Below, one piece after another: positions 1 to 8,057 of a DNA stretch of 64,000 nt; position 1 is the first letter of the stretch; each line of letters begins with the position of its first letter. The notes beneath the pieces were generated by a model. That model had not been told where the DNA came from. It saw nothing but the letters and a program-made list of their open reading frames with translations, and made no database searches. This DNA comes from Lysobacterales bacterium (GTDB taxonomy: Bacteria > Pseudomonadota > Gammaproteobacteria > Xanthomonadales > Xanthomonadaceae): assembly GCA_019510125.1 (NCBI GenBank), contig JAEKKX010000007.1, positions 62,001 to 126,000 on the forward strand, given 5' to 3'. Position numbers and translations under genes: made by a program.

Positions 1-1541
1 CCGTGCAGCAGCTCTCGCGCGCGCTGTCCGAAACCGCGGCCGACCTCGGCAGCCTCCACACCACGCTCGACGACCTGACCCAGCAGTACGAAACCCTGCT
101 GCTGCAGCAGTCGCGCGTGAGCTCGGAGCTGCAGGAAGGCCTGATGCGCACCCGCATGGTGCCGTTCGACACCGTCGTGCCGCGCCTGCGCCGCGTGCTG
201 CGCCAGGCCGCCGCCGACACCGGCCGCCAGGTGCAGCTCAAGGTCGAAGGCGCGCAGGGCGAACTCGACCGCAACGTGCTGGAGCGCATGACCGCGCCGC
301 TGGAGCACATGCTCCGCAACTCGGTCGCGCACGGCATGGAGTCCGCCGAACAGCGCCGCGCCGCCGGCAAGATCCCCGAGGGCACGGTCACCATCGCCGT
401 GCGCAAGGAAGGTTCGGAAGTCGTGCTGCAGGTGTCCGACGACGGTCGCGGCCTCGACCGCGCCGCCATCCGCGAACGCGGCGAGGCCCGCGGCCTGGTC
501 CGTCCGGGCATGGCGCTGTCGAACGCCCAGCTCGACGCGCTGATCTTCGAGCCCGGCTTTTCCACCGCCGAAGCCGTCACCCGGCTCGCCGGCCGCGGCG
601 TCGGCATGGACGTCGTGTCCAGCGAAGTGCGGCAGCTCGGCGGCACCATCGACATCCAGTCCGATCCGGGCAAGGGCACCGCGTTCCTGCTGCGCCTGCC
701 GCAGACGCTGGCGGTCACCCAGGCCGCGTTCGTGCGCATCGGCGAGACCACCTTCGCGGTGCCGATCGCCTCGGTTCGCGGCGTCGGCCGCATCCCGCGC
801 GAGGAACTGGCCAAGGGCGCCGCGACCTACCGCTACGGCAACGAGGAATACGTGCTGCACGACCTCGGCAAGCTGATCGGCCACGCGCCGGCCAGGGCCG
901 AAGGCCAGTTGCAGATGCCGCTGCTGCTCACCCGCTCGGGCGACCTGCACGTGGCGGTGACCGTGGACCAGATCGTCGGCAACCGCGAAATCGTGGTGAA
1001 GCCGATCGGCCCGCAGGTCGCGTCGATCCCCGGCATCTTCGGCGCGACGATCATGGGCGACGGCAGCGTCGTGGTGATCCTCGACGTCGCGCCGCTGGTG
1101 CGCCGCCTCGCGGCGCAGCCGGAGGTCGTCGAGGACGTGCCGGCCGCCGAACAGCGCGCGGTGCCGCTGGTCATGGTGGTCGACGACTCGATCACCATGC
1201 GCAAGGTCACCGGCCGCGTGCTGGAGCGCCACAACTTCGAGGTGCTGACCGCGAAGGACGGCCTCGACGCGCTCGAACGCATGATCGACGTCGTCCCGGA
1301 CCTGATGCTGCTCGACATCGAGATGCCGCGCATGGACGGCTACGAGCTGGCCACGGCGATGAAGGCCGATCCGCGGCTGGCGAAGGTGCCGATCATCATG
1401 ATCACCTCGCGCACCGGCGACAAACACCGCCAGCGCGCGATGGACATCGGCGTCGACCGCTACCTCGGCAAGCCGTACCAGGAGAACGAACTCATGCGCA
1501 ACGTCTTCTCGCTGCTGGAGCCGGTGAGGTCCGATGCCTGA
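1..1541 (+). CDS. chpA: ChpA/PilL-type hybrid chemotaxis histidine kinase, C-terminal part (5' truncated by window edge)
   Basis: This is the C-terminal 512 or so residues of a CheA-family kinase of the type IV pilus chemosensory system. Visible in order are the dimerisation/HATPase region (N-box RNSVAHG, G1 DDGRGLD, G2 GRGVGMDVV), a CheW-like domain, and a C-terminal receiver domain with the acidic pair DD at about residues 394-395, the phospho-acceptor Asp at about 438 (LLDIEMPRMDG) and Lys at about 490 (GKP), counted from the first complete codon. The Hpt domains would lie upstream of the window. A terminal receiver fused to CheA is typical of ChpA/PilL. Its 3' end overlaps the next gene by 8 bases, so they are co-transcribed. 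The symbol rests on this architecture and on the chpB/chpC-like neighbours. Confidence 0.9.
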   Translation, partial: VQQLSRALSETAADLGSLHTTLDDLTQQYETLLLQQSRVSSELQEGLMRTRMVPFDTVVPRLRRVLRQAAADTGRQVQLKVEGAQGELDRNVLERMTAPLEHMLRNSVAHGMESAEQRRAAGKIPEGTVTIAVRKEGSEVVLQVSDDGRGLDRAAIRERGEARGLVRPGMALSNAQLDALIFEPGFSTAEAVTRLAGRGVGMDVVSSEVRQLGGTIDIQSDPGKGTAFLLRLPQTLAVTQAAFVRIGETTFAVPIASVRGVGRIPREELAKGAATYRYGNEEYVLHDLGKLIGHAPARAEGQLQMPLLLTRSGDLHVAVTVDQIVGNREIVVKPIGPQVASIPGIFGATIMGDGSVVVILDVAPLVRRLAAQPEVVEDVPAAEQRAVPLVMVVDDSITMRKVTGRVLERHNFEVLTAKDGLDALERMIDVVPDLMLLDIEMPRMDGYELATAMKADPRLAKVPIIMITSRTGDKHRQRAMDIGVDRYLGKPYQENELMRNVFSLLEPVRSDA

Positions 1542-3528
1542 GTTCGCCGCCGCCGCTCCCCGCGTGGCCCTGCTGGCGCGCGCCGGCAAGGCCGCCGACA
1601 GCCTCGCCGACGCGCTGCGCCAGTCCGGCGCCGAACTGCTCGTCGTGGTCGACCCGGCCGACACCGACGAAGCCGCACTGCGCGCGCTGGGCCCGCAGGC
1701 GGTGCTGGTCGCGCTGGAGCCGAGCATCGAACCGGCGCTGGACCGGCTCGACGCGCTGCTGACCGATCCCGACCTGACCGTGATCTTCGACGAGGCCGAA
1801 CTCGCCGCGCACCGCGCCGGCTGGGACGCGGCCCGCTGGGTGCGCCACCTGTCGGCCAAGCTGCGCCGCGACGACAACGTGCTGCCGCCCGGCGGCGAGC
1901 CCGAACAGGAAGACCTGCATCCCTCGCCCGGCGCGGTGCCGAAGCCGGCGACCGCCTTCACCGAACTCGATTTCGATGCGTTCGCCCGCGAGGCCGCGCA
2001 ACTGGCCGGAAACGTCCCCGTCGACGGTCTCCCCGCGGATGCGACCCCGGCCGCGCCCGCGACGCCGCCCGCGCAGGCCTTCGCACCCGCCCCCGTCGCA
2101 CCGCCCGCGCCGCCGGAGTCGGTCGCGTTCGCCGGCCTGTCGCTCGAACCGATCGAGCCTGCGCCCAAGGCGGAGCCCGCGCCGCCGCCGCCGCTGCCGT
2201 CGTTCGATCGTGAAGCGACCGAACTGTCGCTGGACAGCATCGACCTGGAGGCGGTCTCCTTCGATGCCGACGCGTTCGATGGTCGCGCCGTGGAGGATGT
2301 CGGGCTGGAGAGCGTCGAGCTGGACAGCGCCGACCTCGACGCCGGCGCCTTCGACGCCAACACGTTCGATGCCAACACGTTTGAAAGCCTGCGGATCGAA
2401 GCGGGCGCACTCGATGCAGGCACGCTCGATGCGGGCAAGTTCGATGCGGGCACGCTTGAGCAGGGCGCGCTCGCGGAAGCCGCGCCGGCGCCCAGCCCGG
2501 ACGCCTCGTCCAGCGGCGTCGCGCCGATCAGTTTCGACGACGATGCGTTCTTCCTCGAAGAACTCTCGATGTCCTCGACCGCCGCCGATGCGCCGCCGCG
2601 CGTCGAGCTCGACGACCCGGGGTTCGACCTGACGTTCGACGCGCCGTCGCCCGCGCCCGCCGCACCGTCGCCGGCCGAGGACGTGATGTCGCTGGAAGCG
2701 CTGTTCGCCAGCAGCATCGAAGCCGCGCGCGAAGTGCCCGAGGCGACCCAGCGCACCACGCTGCCCGCGGCGGACGCGCCCGCCGCGCCCCCGCCGGCCG
2801 CGCCGTCGTTCTCGTTCGAAGGCCTGTCGCTGGCGTCCGACGACGCGCCCGCCGCGCCGATCGAGGCGCCGCGCGCCGCGCCGCGCAGCCACGACCTGTC
2901 CGCGCTGGAGGCCCGGATCTCCGGCCTCTCGCTGGTGGATCTCGATGCCGGCCCCGCGTCCGGCGGCGGCCTCGACGCCGACGCCGGCGGTCACGGCGCG
3001 GTGGTCATCGAGGCCGGCCTCGGCGGGCCCGATCCGACCCGCCAGTTGCTCGCCGCGCTGCCGTCCGAGTTCCCCGCCGTGGTGCTGGTGCGGCTGCACC
3101 TGCAGGGCGGCCGCTACGACCGCCTGGTCGCGCAGATGCAGCGCGCGGCCGCGATGCCGGTCGCGCTCGCCGAAGCCGGCGCGATCGCCTCGCCCGGCAC
3201 CATCTACTTCCTGCCCGAAGGCATCGACGTCCATGCCGGCAGCGACGACCTCGCTTTCATCGCCGATCCCGCGCCGGGCGCGCAGTTGTTCGCCACCCTG
3301 GCGCCGGGGCGCACAGCGCTGATCTTCCTCAGCGGCGGCGACGCGCAACTGGTCGACGCCGCGATGGCGGCGTCCGCGGCCGGCGCGCTGGTCCTCGCGC
3401 AGGCCCCCGAGGACTGCTACGACGGCGAAACCTGCGCCGAACTGCGCCGTCGCGGCGCCGGCGCGGGCCTGCCGGCCGAACTCGCCGCCAAACTCGCCGC
3501 GCGCTGGCCCAGCCGCTCGCAGGCGTGA
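1534..3528 (+). CDS. ChpB-like CheB methylesterase-domain protein lacking the catalytic serine, with pentapeptide-repeat linker
   Basis: 664 residues. The N-terminal 110 or so residues look like a degenerate receiver-like region. Residues 110-470 are an Ala/Pro/Asp-rich linker. The C-terminal 170 or so residues match the CheB methylesterase fold. In CheB the nucleophile lies in GASTGG; here the aligned stretch is EAGLGGP, with Gly495 where the Ser should be. The counterpart of the catalytic His (in VRLHLQGG) and of the Asp (in LSGGDAQ) remain. The linker has 16 consecutive five-residue repeats (residues 234-313, consensus [DE]-A-[GN]-[AT]-[FL]). Position between chpA and a CheW-like gene argues for the ChpB slot of the Chp/Pil pathway. 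Loss of the Ser suggests a non-enzymatic role such as scaffold or MCP binder; that is inference. Confidence 0.8.
   Translation: MPEFAAAAPRVALLARAGKAADSLADALRQSGAELLVVVDPADTDEAALRALGPQAVLVALEPSIEPALDRLDALLTDPDLTVIFDEAELAAHRAGWDAARWVRHLSAKLRRDDNVLPPGGEPEQEDLHPSPGAVPKPATAFTELDFDAFAREAAQLAGNVPVDGLPADATPAAPATPPAQAFAPAPVAPPAPPESVAFAGLSLEPIEPAPKAEPAPPPPLPSFDREATELSLDSIDLEAVSFDADAFDGRAVEDVGLESVELDSADLDAGAFDANTFDANTFESLRIEAGALDAGTLDAGKFDAGTLEQGALAEAAPAPSPDASSSGVAPISFDDDAFFLEELSMSSTAADAPPRVELDDPGFDLTFDAPSPAPAAPSPAEDVMSLEALFASSIEAAREVPEATQRTTLPAADAPAAPPPAAPSFSFEGLSLASDDAPAAPIEAPRAAPRSHDLSALEARISGLSLVDLDAGPASGGGLDADAGGHGAVVIEAGLGGPDPTRQLLAALPSEFPAVVLVRLHLQGGRYDRLVAQMQRAAAMPVALAEAGAIASPGTIYFLPEGIDVHAGSDDLAFIADPAPGAQLFATLAPGRTALIFLSGGDAQLVDAAMAASAAGALVLAQAPEDCYDGETCAELRRRGAGAGLPAELAAKLAARWPSRSQA
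2233..2472 (+). repeat. 16 tandem pentapeptide codons inside the CheB-like gene
   Basis: Codons 234-313 of the CheB-like gene encode an unbroken run in which every fifth residue (233, 238, 243 and so on to 313) is Leu, Phe, Val or Ile and is followed each time by Asp or Glu. Typical units are DAGTL, DANTF and DAGKF. The period is 15 bases. The phase resembles pentapeptide-repeat proteins, but the usual Ala-Asp-Leu register is not followed, so a right-handed beta-helix is possible and unproven. Confidence 0.8.
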
Positions 3529-3556
3529 TCGCCCTCTTTCCGGATCGAGCCCACCC

Positions 3557-4039
3557 GTGAACACCGCCCACGTCAACGACATCCGAGGCGTCCTCATCCA
3601 GATCGCCGGCGCGCAGTTGCTGCTGCCGAACGCGGCGACGGTGGAAGTGCTGTCCTACGCCGATCCCGATCCGGTCGAACACGCCCCGGAATGGCTGCTC
3701 GGCCAGATCCGCTGGCGCGGCTGGCGCCTGCCGCTGGTGTCCTACGCCCGCATCGCCGGCACCCACACGCCGGGCTCGCCGGTCGGCACCAAGGTCATCG
3801 TGCTCAAGGCCCTCGGTGGCGACCCGCGCATGCCGTACTTCGCGCTGGTGGCGCAGGGCTTCCCGCGCCTGGTCACGATCACCCGCGAGAACATGATCAT
3901 CGCCACCGCCCACGACGAGACCCTGCCCGACGGCATCCGCCTGCGCGTCATGTTCAACGACGACGTCGCCCTGGTGCCCGACCTCGACGGCACCGAGCGC
4001 ATGCTCGCCGACGCCCTGCGTCCTGCGGCCGCGGCCTGA
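3557..4039 (+). CDS. chpC: ChpC-like CheW-domain protein
   Basis: 160 residues forming a single CheW-like domain, the adaptor that links chemoreceptors to a CheA kinase. The pattern of beta-strands and the stretch LLGQIRWRGWRLPLVSY match the CheW core, in which the protein is expected to couple the PilJ-type receptor to ChpA in the cytoplasm. It lies 28 bases after the CheB-like gene on the same strand and is the last gene of the cluster in this window; repeats follow. PilI is the other CheW-like protein of the system, but it normally precedes pilJ, so ChpC is the better call. Confidence 0.8.
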   Translation: MNTAHVNDIRGVLIQIAGAQLLLPNAATVEVLSYADPDPVEHAPEWLLGQIRWRGWRLPLVSYARIAGTHTPGSPVGTKVIVLKALGGDPRMPYFALVAQGFPRLVTITRENMIIATAHDETLPDGIRLRVMFNDDVALVPDLDGTERMLADALRPAAAA

Positions 4040-4082
4040 CGCCTCCTCCTGTCCCTTCGGCGCGACCGCCGCGCTGCGTTTC

Positions 4083-4476
4083 GTAGGAGCGACGTCAGTC
4101 GCGACGAATCCCGGCAAGCCCTTCCGCGTCCTGTCGCGACTCACGTCGCTCCTACAGGAAACCCGTCGCCTGGTGCTGTGTCCGTCGCTCTCGCGCAACG
4201 CCCGCACCGCACGATCCTGCGCACGCCCCCGCCCGAACGTTTGCAGGAGCGACGTCAGTCGCGATGAATCCTGGCAATCCCTTCCGCGTCCCGTCGCGAC
4301 TCACGTCGCTCCTACAGGAAACGCTGTCGTCCGGTGCCGCGTCCGCCGCGCCCGCGCAACGCCCGCACCGTACGATCCTGCGCACGCCCCCGCCCGAACG
4401 TTTGTAGGAGCGACGTCAGTCGCGATGAATCCTGGCAATCCATTCCGCGTCCCGTCGCGACTGACGTCGCTCCTAC
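4083..4476. repeat. Three tandem long-hairpin intergenic repeats (GTAGGAGCGACGTCAGTCGCGA family)
   Basis: Three inverted-repeat units at 4083-4155, 4243-4315 and 4403-4476. Each is 73-74 bases: a 22-base arm starting GTAGGAGCGACG (GCAGGAGCG in unit 2), a loop of about 30 bases, and the reverse-complement arm. Unit 3 has perfect arms; units 1 and 2 carry TCACG for TGACG in the 3' arm. Spacers of about 87 bases are also near-identical, so the whole 160-base unit was tandemly duplicated. The gene-free stretch 4040-4571 otherwise shows no coding sequence. Such REP/BIME-like elements are common in Xanthomonadaceae and may also act as terminator for the chp operon. Confidence 0.9.
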
Positions 4477-4571
4477 AGAAAAAAGCCGTCGCCGGCTTCG
4501 ACGCAACGCGCACCTTGAATGGAGCCTGCGCTTCGGCGATCGCGATGCCCAACCGCAGCGCCCGCAGGCGC

Positions 4572-4976
4572 TCATGCGTCCTCTTGCGGCACGGCGACCA
4601 GCAGGTTCGCATCCCGCGCCAATCGCCATTCGCCGTCGACGCGCCGGAAGATCGTGAGCGTGTGGCCCGCGCGCTCGATCGGCGGGTCCGCACCGGGCGG
4701 CGTCACGCGCACCGACAGTCGGCTCCACAGATAGGCCAGGTCGCCCGACACCTGCACCTCCATGATCTCGGACGCGCTCTCGAACGTCGGACGCGGTGCG
4801 CCGGGCGGCACGCGGGACAGCTTCGCGAATTCGGCCTTGTCCATCGGCGGACGGCCGGGGACGAGGAAGACCGCGTCGTCGGTCATCAGATCGAGCACGG
4901 TGTCGACATCGCCGGCCTGCGTCGCGGCCTGCCAGATATCGACAAGGGTGCGGATCTGGGCTTCGTCGCTGGTCAT
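4572..4976 (-). CDS. SnoaL/NTF2-like (SgcJ/EcaC-type) protein
   Basis: 134 residues with the cone-shaped NTF2-like fold expected from an N-terminal helix (DEAQIRTLVDIWQAATQAGD), the characteristic LMTDDAVFLVPGR strand-turn and the C-terminal LTIFRRVDGEWRLARDAN strand pair. Proteins of this family are small stand-alone domains of mostly unknown ligand, annotated as SgcJ/EcaC oxidoreductase-like or DUF4440-like. The start at 4976 (MTSDEAQ) gives the usual family length; an upstream open frame exists but would run into the neighbouring gene. It sits 44 bases downstream of the PD-(D/E)XK-like gene on the same strand. Substrate unknown. Confidence 0.8.
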   Translation of the reverse strand: MTSDEAQIRTLVDIWQAATQAGDVDTVLDLMTDDAVFLVPGRPPMDKAEFAKLSRVPPGAPRPTFESASEIMEVQVSGDLAYLWSRLSVRVTPPGADPPIERAGHTLTIFRRVDGEWRLARDANLLVAVPQEDA

Positions 4977-5020
4977 GTCATGTACTCGAAAGAGAATTCC
5001 ATCTCGCCTTGTCTGGCCGG

Positions 5021-5737
5021 CTACCACCGTGCTGGATTCAGGGCGTTGCCAGAAACTTGAGTCAGTTCCCACGCGATGGATTGGAAGTCCACCGTCCCGC
5101 CGTCGGTTTGTCTCGGATGCAGGCCATGCGCTCGGCACACGAACGATTCCGGGATGGTGAATCCGGCCGCGGCCCAGTCTTTGATGGTCTTTCCGAACGC
5201 GTGGCGATGCTCGACCATGGAGGGGTCGAGCGTGAGCCTCTTCTCGGCGCCTGAGGCTGCGATTCCCGTATTGCGTTTGCCGGAACTCTTGAAGGGCATG
5301 TCTCGCAGGCGGCTGGAGAGTTCTCGGTGGGGGCCCGCAAGGATGAAAATGCAGATCGTGTCCGGGTCTGCGCGCTTGATTTCCGCAAGGCGAAGCAAAT
5401 CCTGGAAGATGGACTCGCATGTGCAGTGCGAGGAGTCGGCCCATTTTGCCTCCACCACGATCCGGGCGTTGCGCTTGGGGATGCCTTTGCCTGCGAGTGC
5501 CAGGGCGAAGTCCACTTCGCGCTTTCTGCCGCGCTTCGCCATCGGATTCAGCGCTTCATGCGCGAAGTCCGCGTACACGCGAGCGCCCTTGGTCGAGGTC
5601 GGAAAGGTGCTGAGGACGCTTCCCACCGCAGCCTTCAGCGAGCTTTCGGAAAAAAGGCCGGCGCGATGGCAGCAGAATTCAAAGTGGAGCCAGCTTCCGA
5701 TCGCCTCGGAGAGGCGTCTGGCGACGTGCATCTGCAT
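5021..5737 (-). CDS. Orphan PD-(D/E)XK nuclease-like protein
   Basis: 238 residues, no close family recognised. A PD-(D/E)XK signature can be read: Asp76 in REVDFALAL, then Glu96-x-Lys98 in ARIVVEAKWA at the end of the next strand, preceded by acidic Glu11/Glu20 in the first helix and followed by a helix with Gln112. That spacing fits restriction-endonuclease-like enzymes or PDDEXK-family hypothetical proteins. A GGAG motif 6 bases before the ATG supports the start. Base composition is visibly lower in GC and codon use is more relaxed (AAA, TTT, TCG mix) than in neighbours, suggesting transfer. No methylase or specificity gene is adjacent, so a restriction role is not supported; function is open. 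Confidence 0.6.
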   Translation of the reverse strand: MQMHVARRLSEAIGSWLHFEFCCHRAGLFSESSLKAAVGSVLSTFPTSTKGARVYADFAHEALNPMAKRGRKREVDFALALAGKGIPKRNARIVVEAKWADSSHCTCESIFQDLLRLAEIKRADPDTICIFILAGPHRELSSRLRDMPFKSSGKRNTGIAASGAEKRLTLDPSMVEHRHAFGKTIKDWAAAGFTIPESFVCRAHGLHPRQTDGGTVDFQSIAWELTQVSGNALNPARW

Positions 5738-5896
5738 ATGTGCTCCATGTGATGGCTGGCGCTTGGGTCGGGAGGGGTATTTGCAGGAAAAGGAGCGACT
5801 TGCTCGCAGCGCTGTCGAAATCTCGGCAAGGGGGCAGGCGTGGTTGAGTCTTGGCCGACATGGAATATCGATCCCCCCGGTGGGCCGGGACCCACC

Positions 5897-6631
5897 CTAC
5901 AAATCCCCGAACCGCGCCTGCAACGCCGCGATCGCCGCCAGTCCCGCCGTCTCGGTGCGCAACACCCGCGGTCCGAGCCGCAATCCGGTGAAGCCGTGGT
6001 CGCGGAGGATGGTGCGGTCCTTCTCGGACCAGCCGCCTTCGGGGCCGATGCCGATCACGATCGTCATCGCAGCCGGGGGCGTCATCGATTCGGAGCGGTG
6101 CTCGCCCTGCGGGTCGAGGGTGAGTTTGAGCGCGTCCGCCGGCAGCGCCGCGGCGGCTTCGGCGAGGCCGCGTGCGGCGAGCAGTTCGGGGATGCGCGCG
6201 CGGCCGCTCTGTTCGCAGGCGGAGACGACGACGCTGCGCCAGTGCGCGGTGCGCTTGTCGAGGCGGTCGCCGTCGAGGCGCACTTCGGTGCGGTCGGCGA
6301 AGACCGGGGCGATCGCGGCGACACCCAGTTCGGTCGCCTTCTGCAGGATCAGGTCCATCTTCTCGCCGCGGGCGATGCCCTGCAGCAGCACGATCCGCAG
6401 CGGGGATTCGTTGTCGATCGCGCGCACGCCGGTCACGTCGGCGTCGACGCCGCGCTTGTTCGCCGCCAGCAGCCGGGCGTCGTAGTCGTGGCCGTCGCCG
6501 TTGAACAGCACGCAGGCCTCGCCTTCGCGCAGGCGCAGCACGCGCACGAGGTGGGCGGCCGCATCCTCGGGCAGGCTCACGCGCGCGCCGGGCGCGAGCG
6601 GCAGGTCGACGAAGACACGGGTCAGGCGCAT
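5897..6631 (-). CDS. rsmE: 16S rRNA (uracil1498-N3)-methyltransferase RsmE
   Basis: 244 residues, the family's usual length. RsmE is a SPOUT-fold enzyme that uses S-adenosylmethionine to methylate N3 of U1498 in 16S rRNA. The N-terminal PUA-like domain (HLVRVLRLREG) and the C-terminal trefoil-knot SAM site (IGPEGGWSEKD, then LRLGPRVLRTETA) are intact. The ATG at 6631 lies within the end of bioA, overlapping it by 10 bases, which indicates translational coupling; rsmE is the downstream gene. Confidence 0.95.
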   Translation of the reverse strand: MRLTRVFVDLPLAPGARVSLPEDAAAHLVRVLRLREGEACVLFNGDGHDYDARLLAANKRGVDADVTGVRAIDNESPLRIVLLQGIARGEKMDLILQKATELGVAAIAPVFADRTEVRLDGDRLDKRTAHWRSVVVSACEQSGRARIPELLAARGLAEAAAALPADALKLTLDPQGEHRSESMTPPAAMTIVIGIGPEGGWSEKDRTILRDHGFTGLRLGPRVLRTETAGLAAIAALQARFGDL

Positions 6632-8025
6632 CGGGCGGCTTCCTCCAGCACGGCGGCGGTGGTCTCGGCGAGCAGCGACAACTGCGCGTCGTCGATGCAG
6701 TAGGGCGGCATCCAGTACAGCACGTCGCCGAGCGGGCGCAGCAGCACGCCGCGATCCAGCGCGGCGCGGTACATGCGCAGGCCGCGGCGGCCGGCGATCT
6801 CGACCGCGTGGCCGTCTTCGGCGTTGTCCGGTTCGGGATGCAGTTCGATCGCGAGGATCATCCCGGTCTGCCGCACTTCGGCGACCGCCGGATGCGCGGC
6901 GAACGGCGCCGCCAGTGCGGCCATCCGTGCGGCAGTGCCGCGGTTGCGCGCCAGCACATCGTCGGTTTCGAGGATGTCCAGCGACGCCAGCGCGGCGGCG
7001 CAGGCCAGCGGGTTGCCGCTGTAGCTGTGCGAATGCAGGAAGGCGCGCTCGCGCGAATCGTCGAGGAAGCCGTCGTAGATGGTCTGGGTCGCCAGCACCG
7101 CGCACAGCGGCAGGAAGCCGCCGGTGAGGCCCTTCGACAGGCACATCAGGTCGGGTTGCACGCCGGCCTGGTCGAAGGCGAACAAGGTCCCCGTGCGCCC
7201 GAACCCGACCGCGATCTCGTCCGCGATCAGGAACACGCCGTGCGCGTCGCACAGCGCGCGCACCCGGCGCAGGTAGGCGGGGTGGTGCATGCGCATGCCG
7301 CCGGCGCACTGCACCAGCGGTTCGAGGATCAGCGCGCAGACTTCGTCCGGGTGCGCATCGAGCAGCGCCGAGAGGGCGTCGGCGGCGGCTTCAGCCCGGC
7401 GTTCGGCGTCCGCGGCGTCGGTCGCGCCGAAGGCGTCGGGCGAGGGGGTGAACAGCGCCTCCAGCAGCAGCGGGGCGTAGACCCGGCGGTACAGCGGGAT
7501 GTCGCCGACCGACAGCGCCCCCACGGTCTCGCCGTGGTAGCTGTTGGTCAGTGCGACGAACTTGGTGCGCCGGGGCGCGTCGCCGCGGTTGCGGAACCAG
7601 TGGAACGCCATCTTCAGCGCCACTTCGACCCCGGACGAACCGTTGTCGGCGTAGAACACCTTGGCCAGCGGCGCGCGCCCGGGCTCGCGCGGGGCGCGGG
7701 CGAGCAGGCGTTCCGCCAGTTCCACCGCAGGGGGGTGGGAGAAGCCGGCCAGGATCACCTGCTCCAGGGTCCGCGCCTGGCGGGCGATGGCCTCGGCGAT
7801 GCGCGGCTCGGCGTGCCCGTGCAGGTTGGTCCACCAACTGCTGACCCCGTCCAGCACCCGGCGGCCGTCGTGGCCGACCAGCCAGGCGCCGTCGCCGCGG
7901 GCGACCGGGAACAGCGGCAGCGCGTGCGGGTGCTCGCGCATCTGCGTGCAGGGGTGCCAGAGCACGGCCAGGTCGCGCGACCGCCAGGCGTCGGCGTCGT
8001 TTATCATCGGCGGATGCGTCGTCAT
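6622..8025 (-). CDS. bioA: Adenosylmethionine-8-amino-7-oxononanoate aminotransferase
   Basis: PLP-dependent class III aminotransferase of biotin synthesis; it makes 7,8-diaminopelargonate from KAPA with SAM as amino donor. Evidence: the WHPCTQM substrate-pocket motif near the N-terminus, SSWWTNLHGH, and the PLP lysine in LSKGLTGG. Length (about 467) is normal. Candidate starts are GTG at 8031, ATG at 8025 and ATG at 8007; 8025 is chosen, and 8007 (MINDADAW) is equally reasonable from alignment. Transcribed divergently from nudE with only about 30 bases between start codons, so the two promoters must overlap or lie inside the opposing genes. Confidence 0.95.
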   Translation of the reverse strand: MTTHPPMINDADAWRSRDLAVLWHPCTQMREHPHALPLFPVARGDGAWLVGHDGRRVLDGVSSWWTNLHGHAEPRIAEAIARQARTLEQVILAGFSHPPAVELAERLLARAPREPGRAPLAKVFYADNGSSGVEVALKMAFHWFRNRGDAPRRTKFVALTNSYHGETVGALSVGDIPLYRRVYAPLLLEALFTPSPDAFGATDAADAERRAEAAADALSALLDAHPDEVCALILEPLVQCAGGMRMHHPAYLRRVRALCDAHGVFLIADEIAVGFGRTGTLFAFDQAGVQPDLMCLSKGLTGGFLPLCAVLATQTIYDGFLDDSRERAFLHSHSYSGNPLACAAALASLDILETDDVLARNRGTAARMAALAAPFAAHPAVAEVRQTGMILAIELHPEPDNAEDGHAVEIAGRRGLRMYRAALDRGVLLRPLGDVLYWMPPYCIDDAQLSLLAETTAAVLEEAARCA

Positions 8026-8057
8026 CCCCACATTATCGCCCGCGGCGCGGGTGCGTC

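Noticed and set aside
1492-3597. Long minus-strand open frame opposite the CheB-like gene (about 700 residues)
   Set aside because: Arg/Gly-rich translation without any conserved motif; a mirror of high-GC codon usage on the real gene.
5021-5737. Restriction-modification system
   Set aside because: No methyltransferase or specificity gene accompanies the PD-(D/E)XK-like protein.
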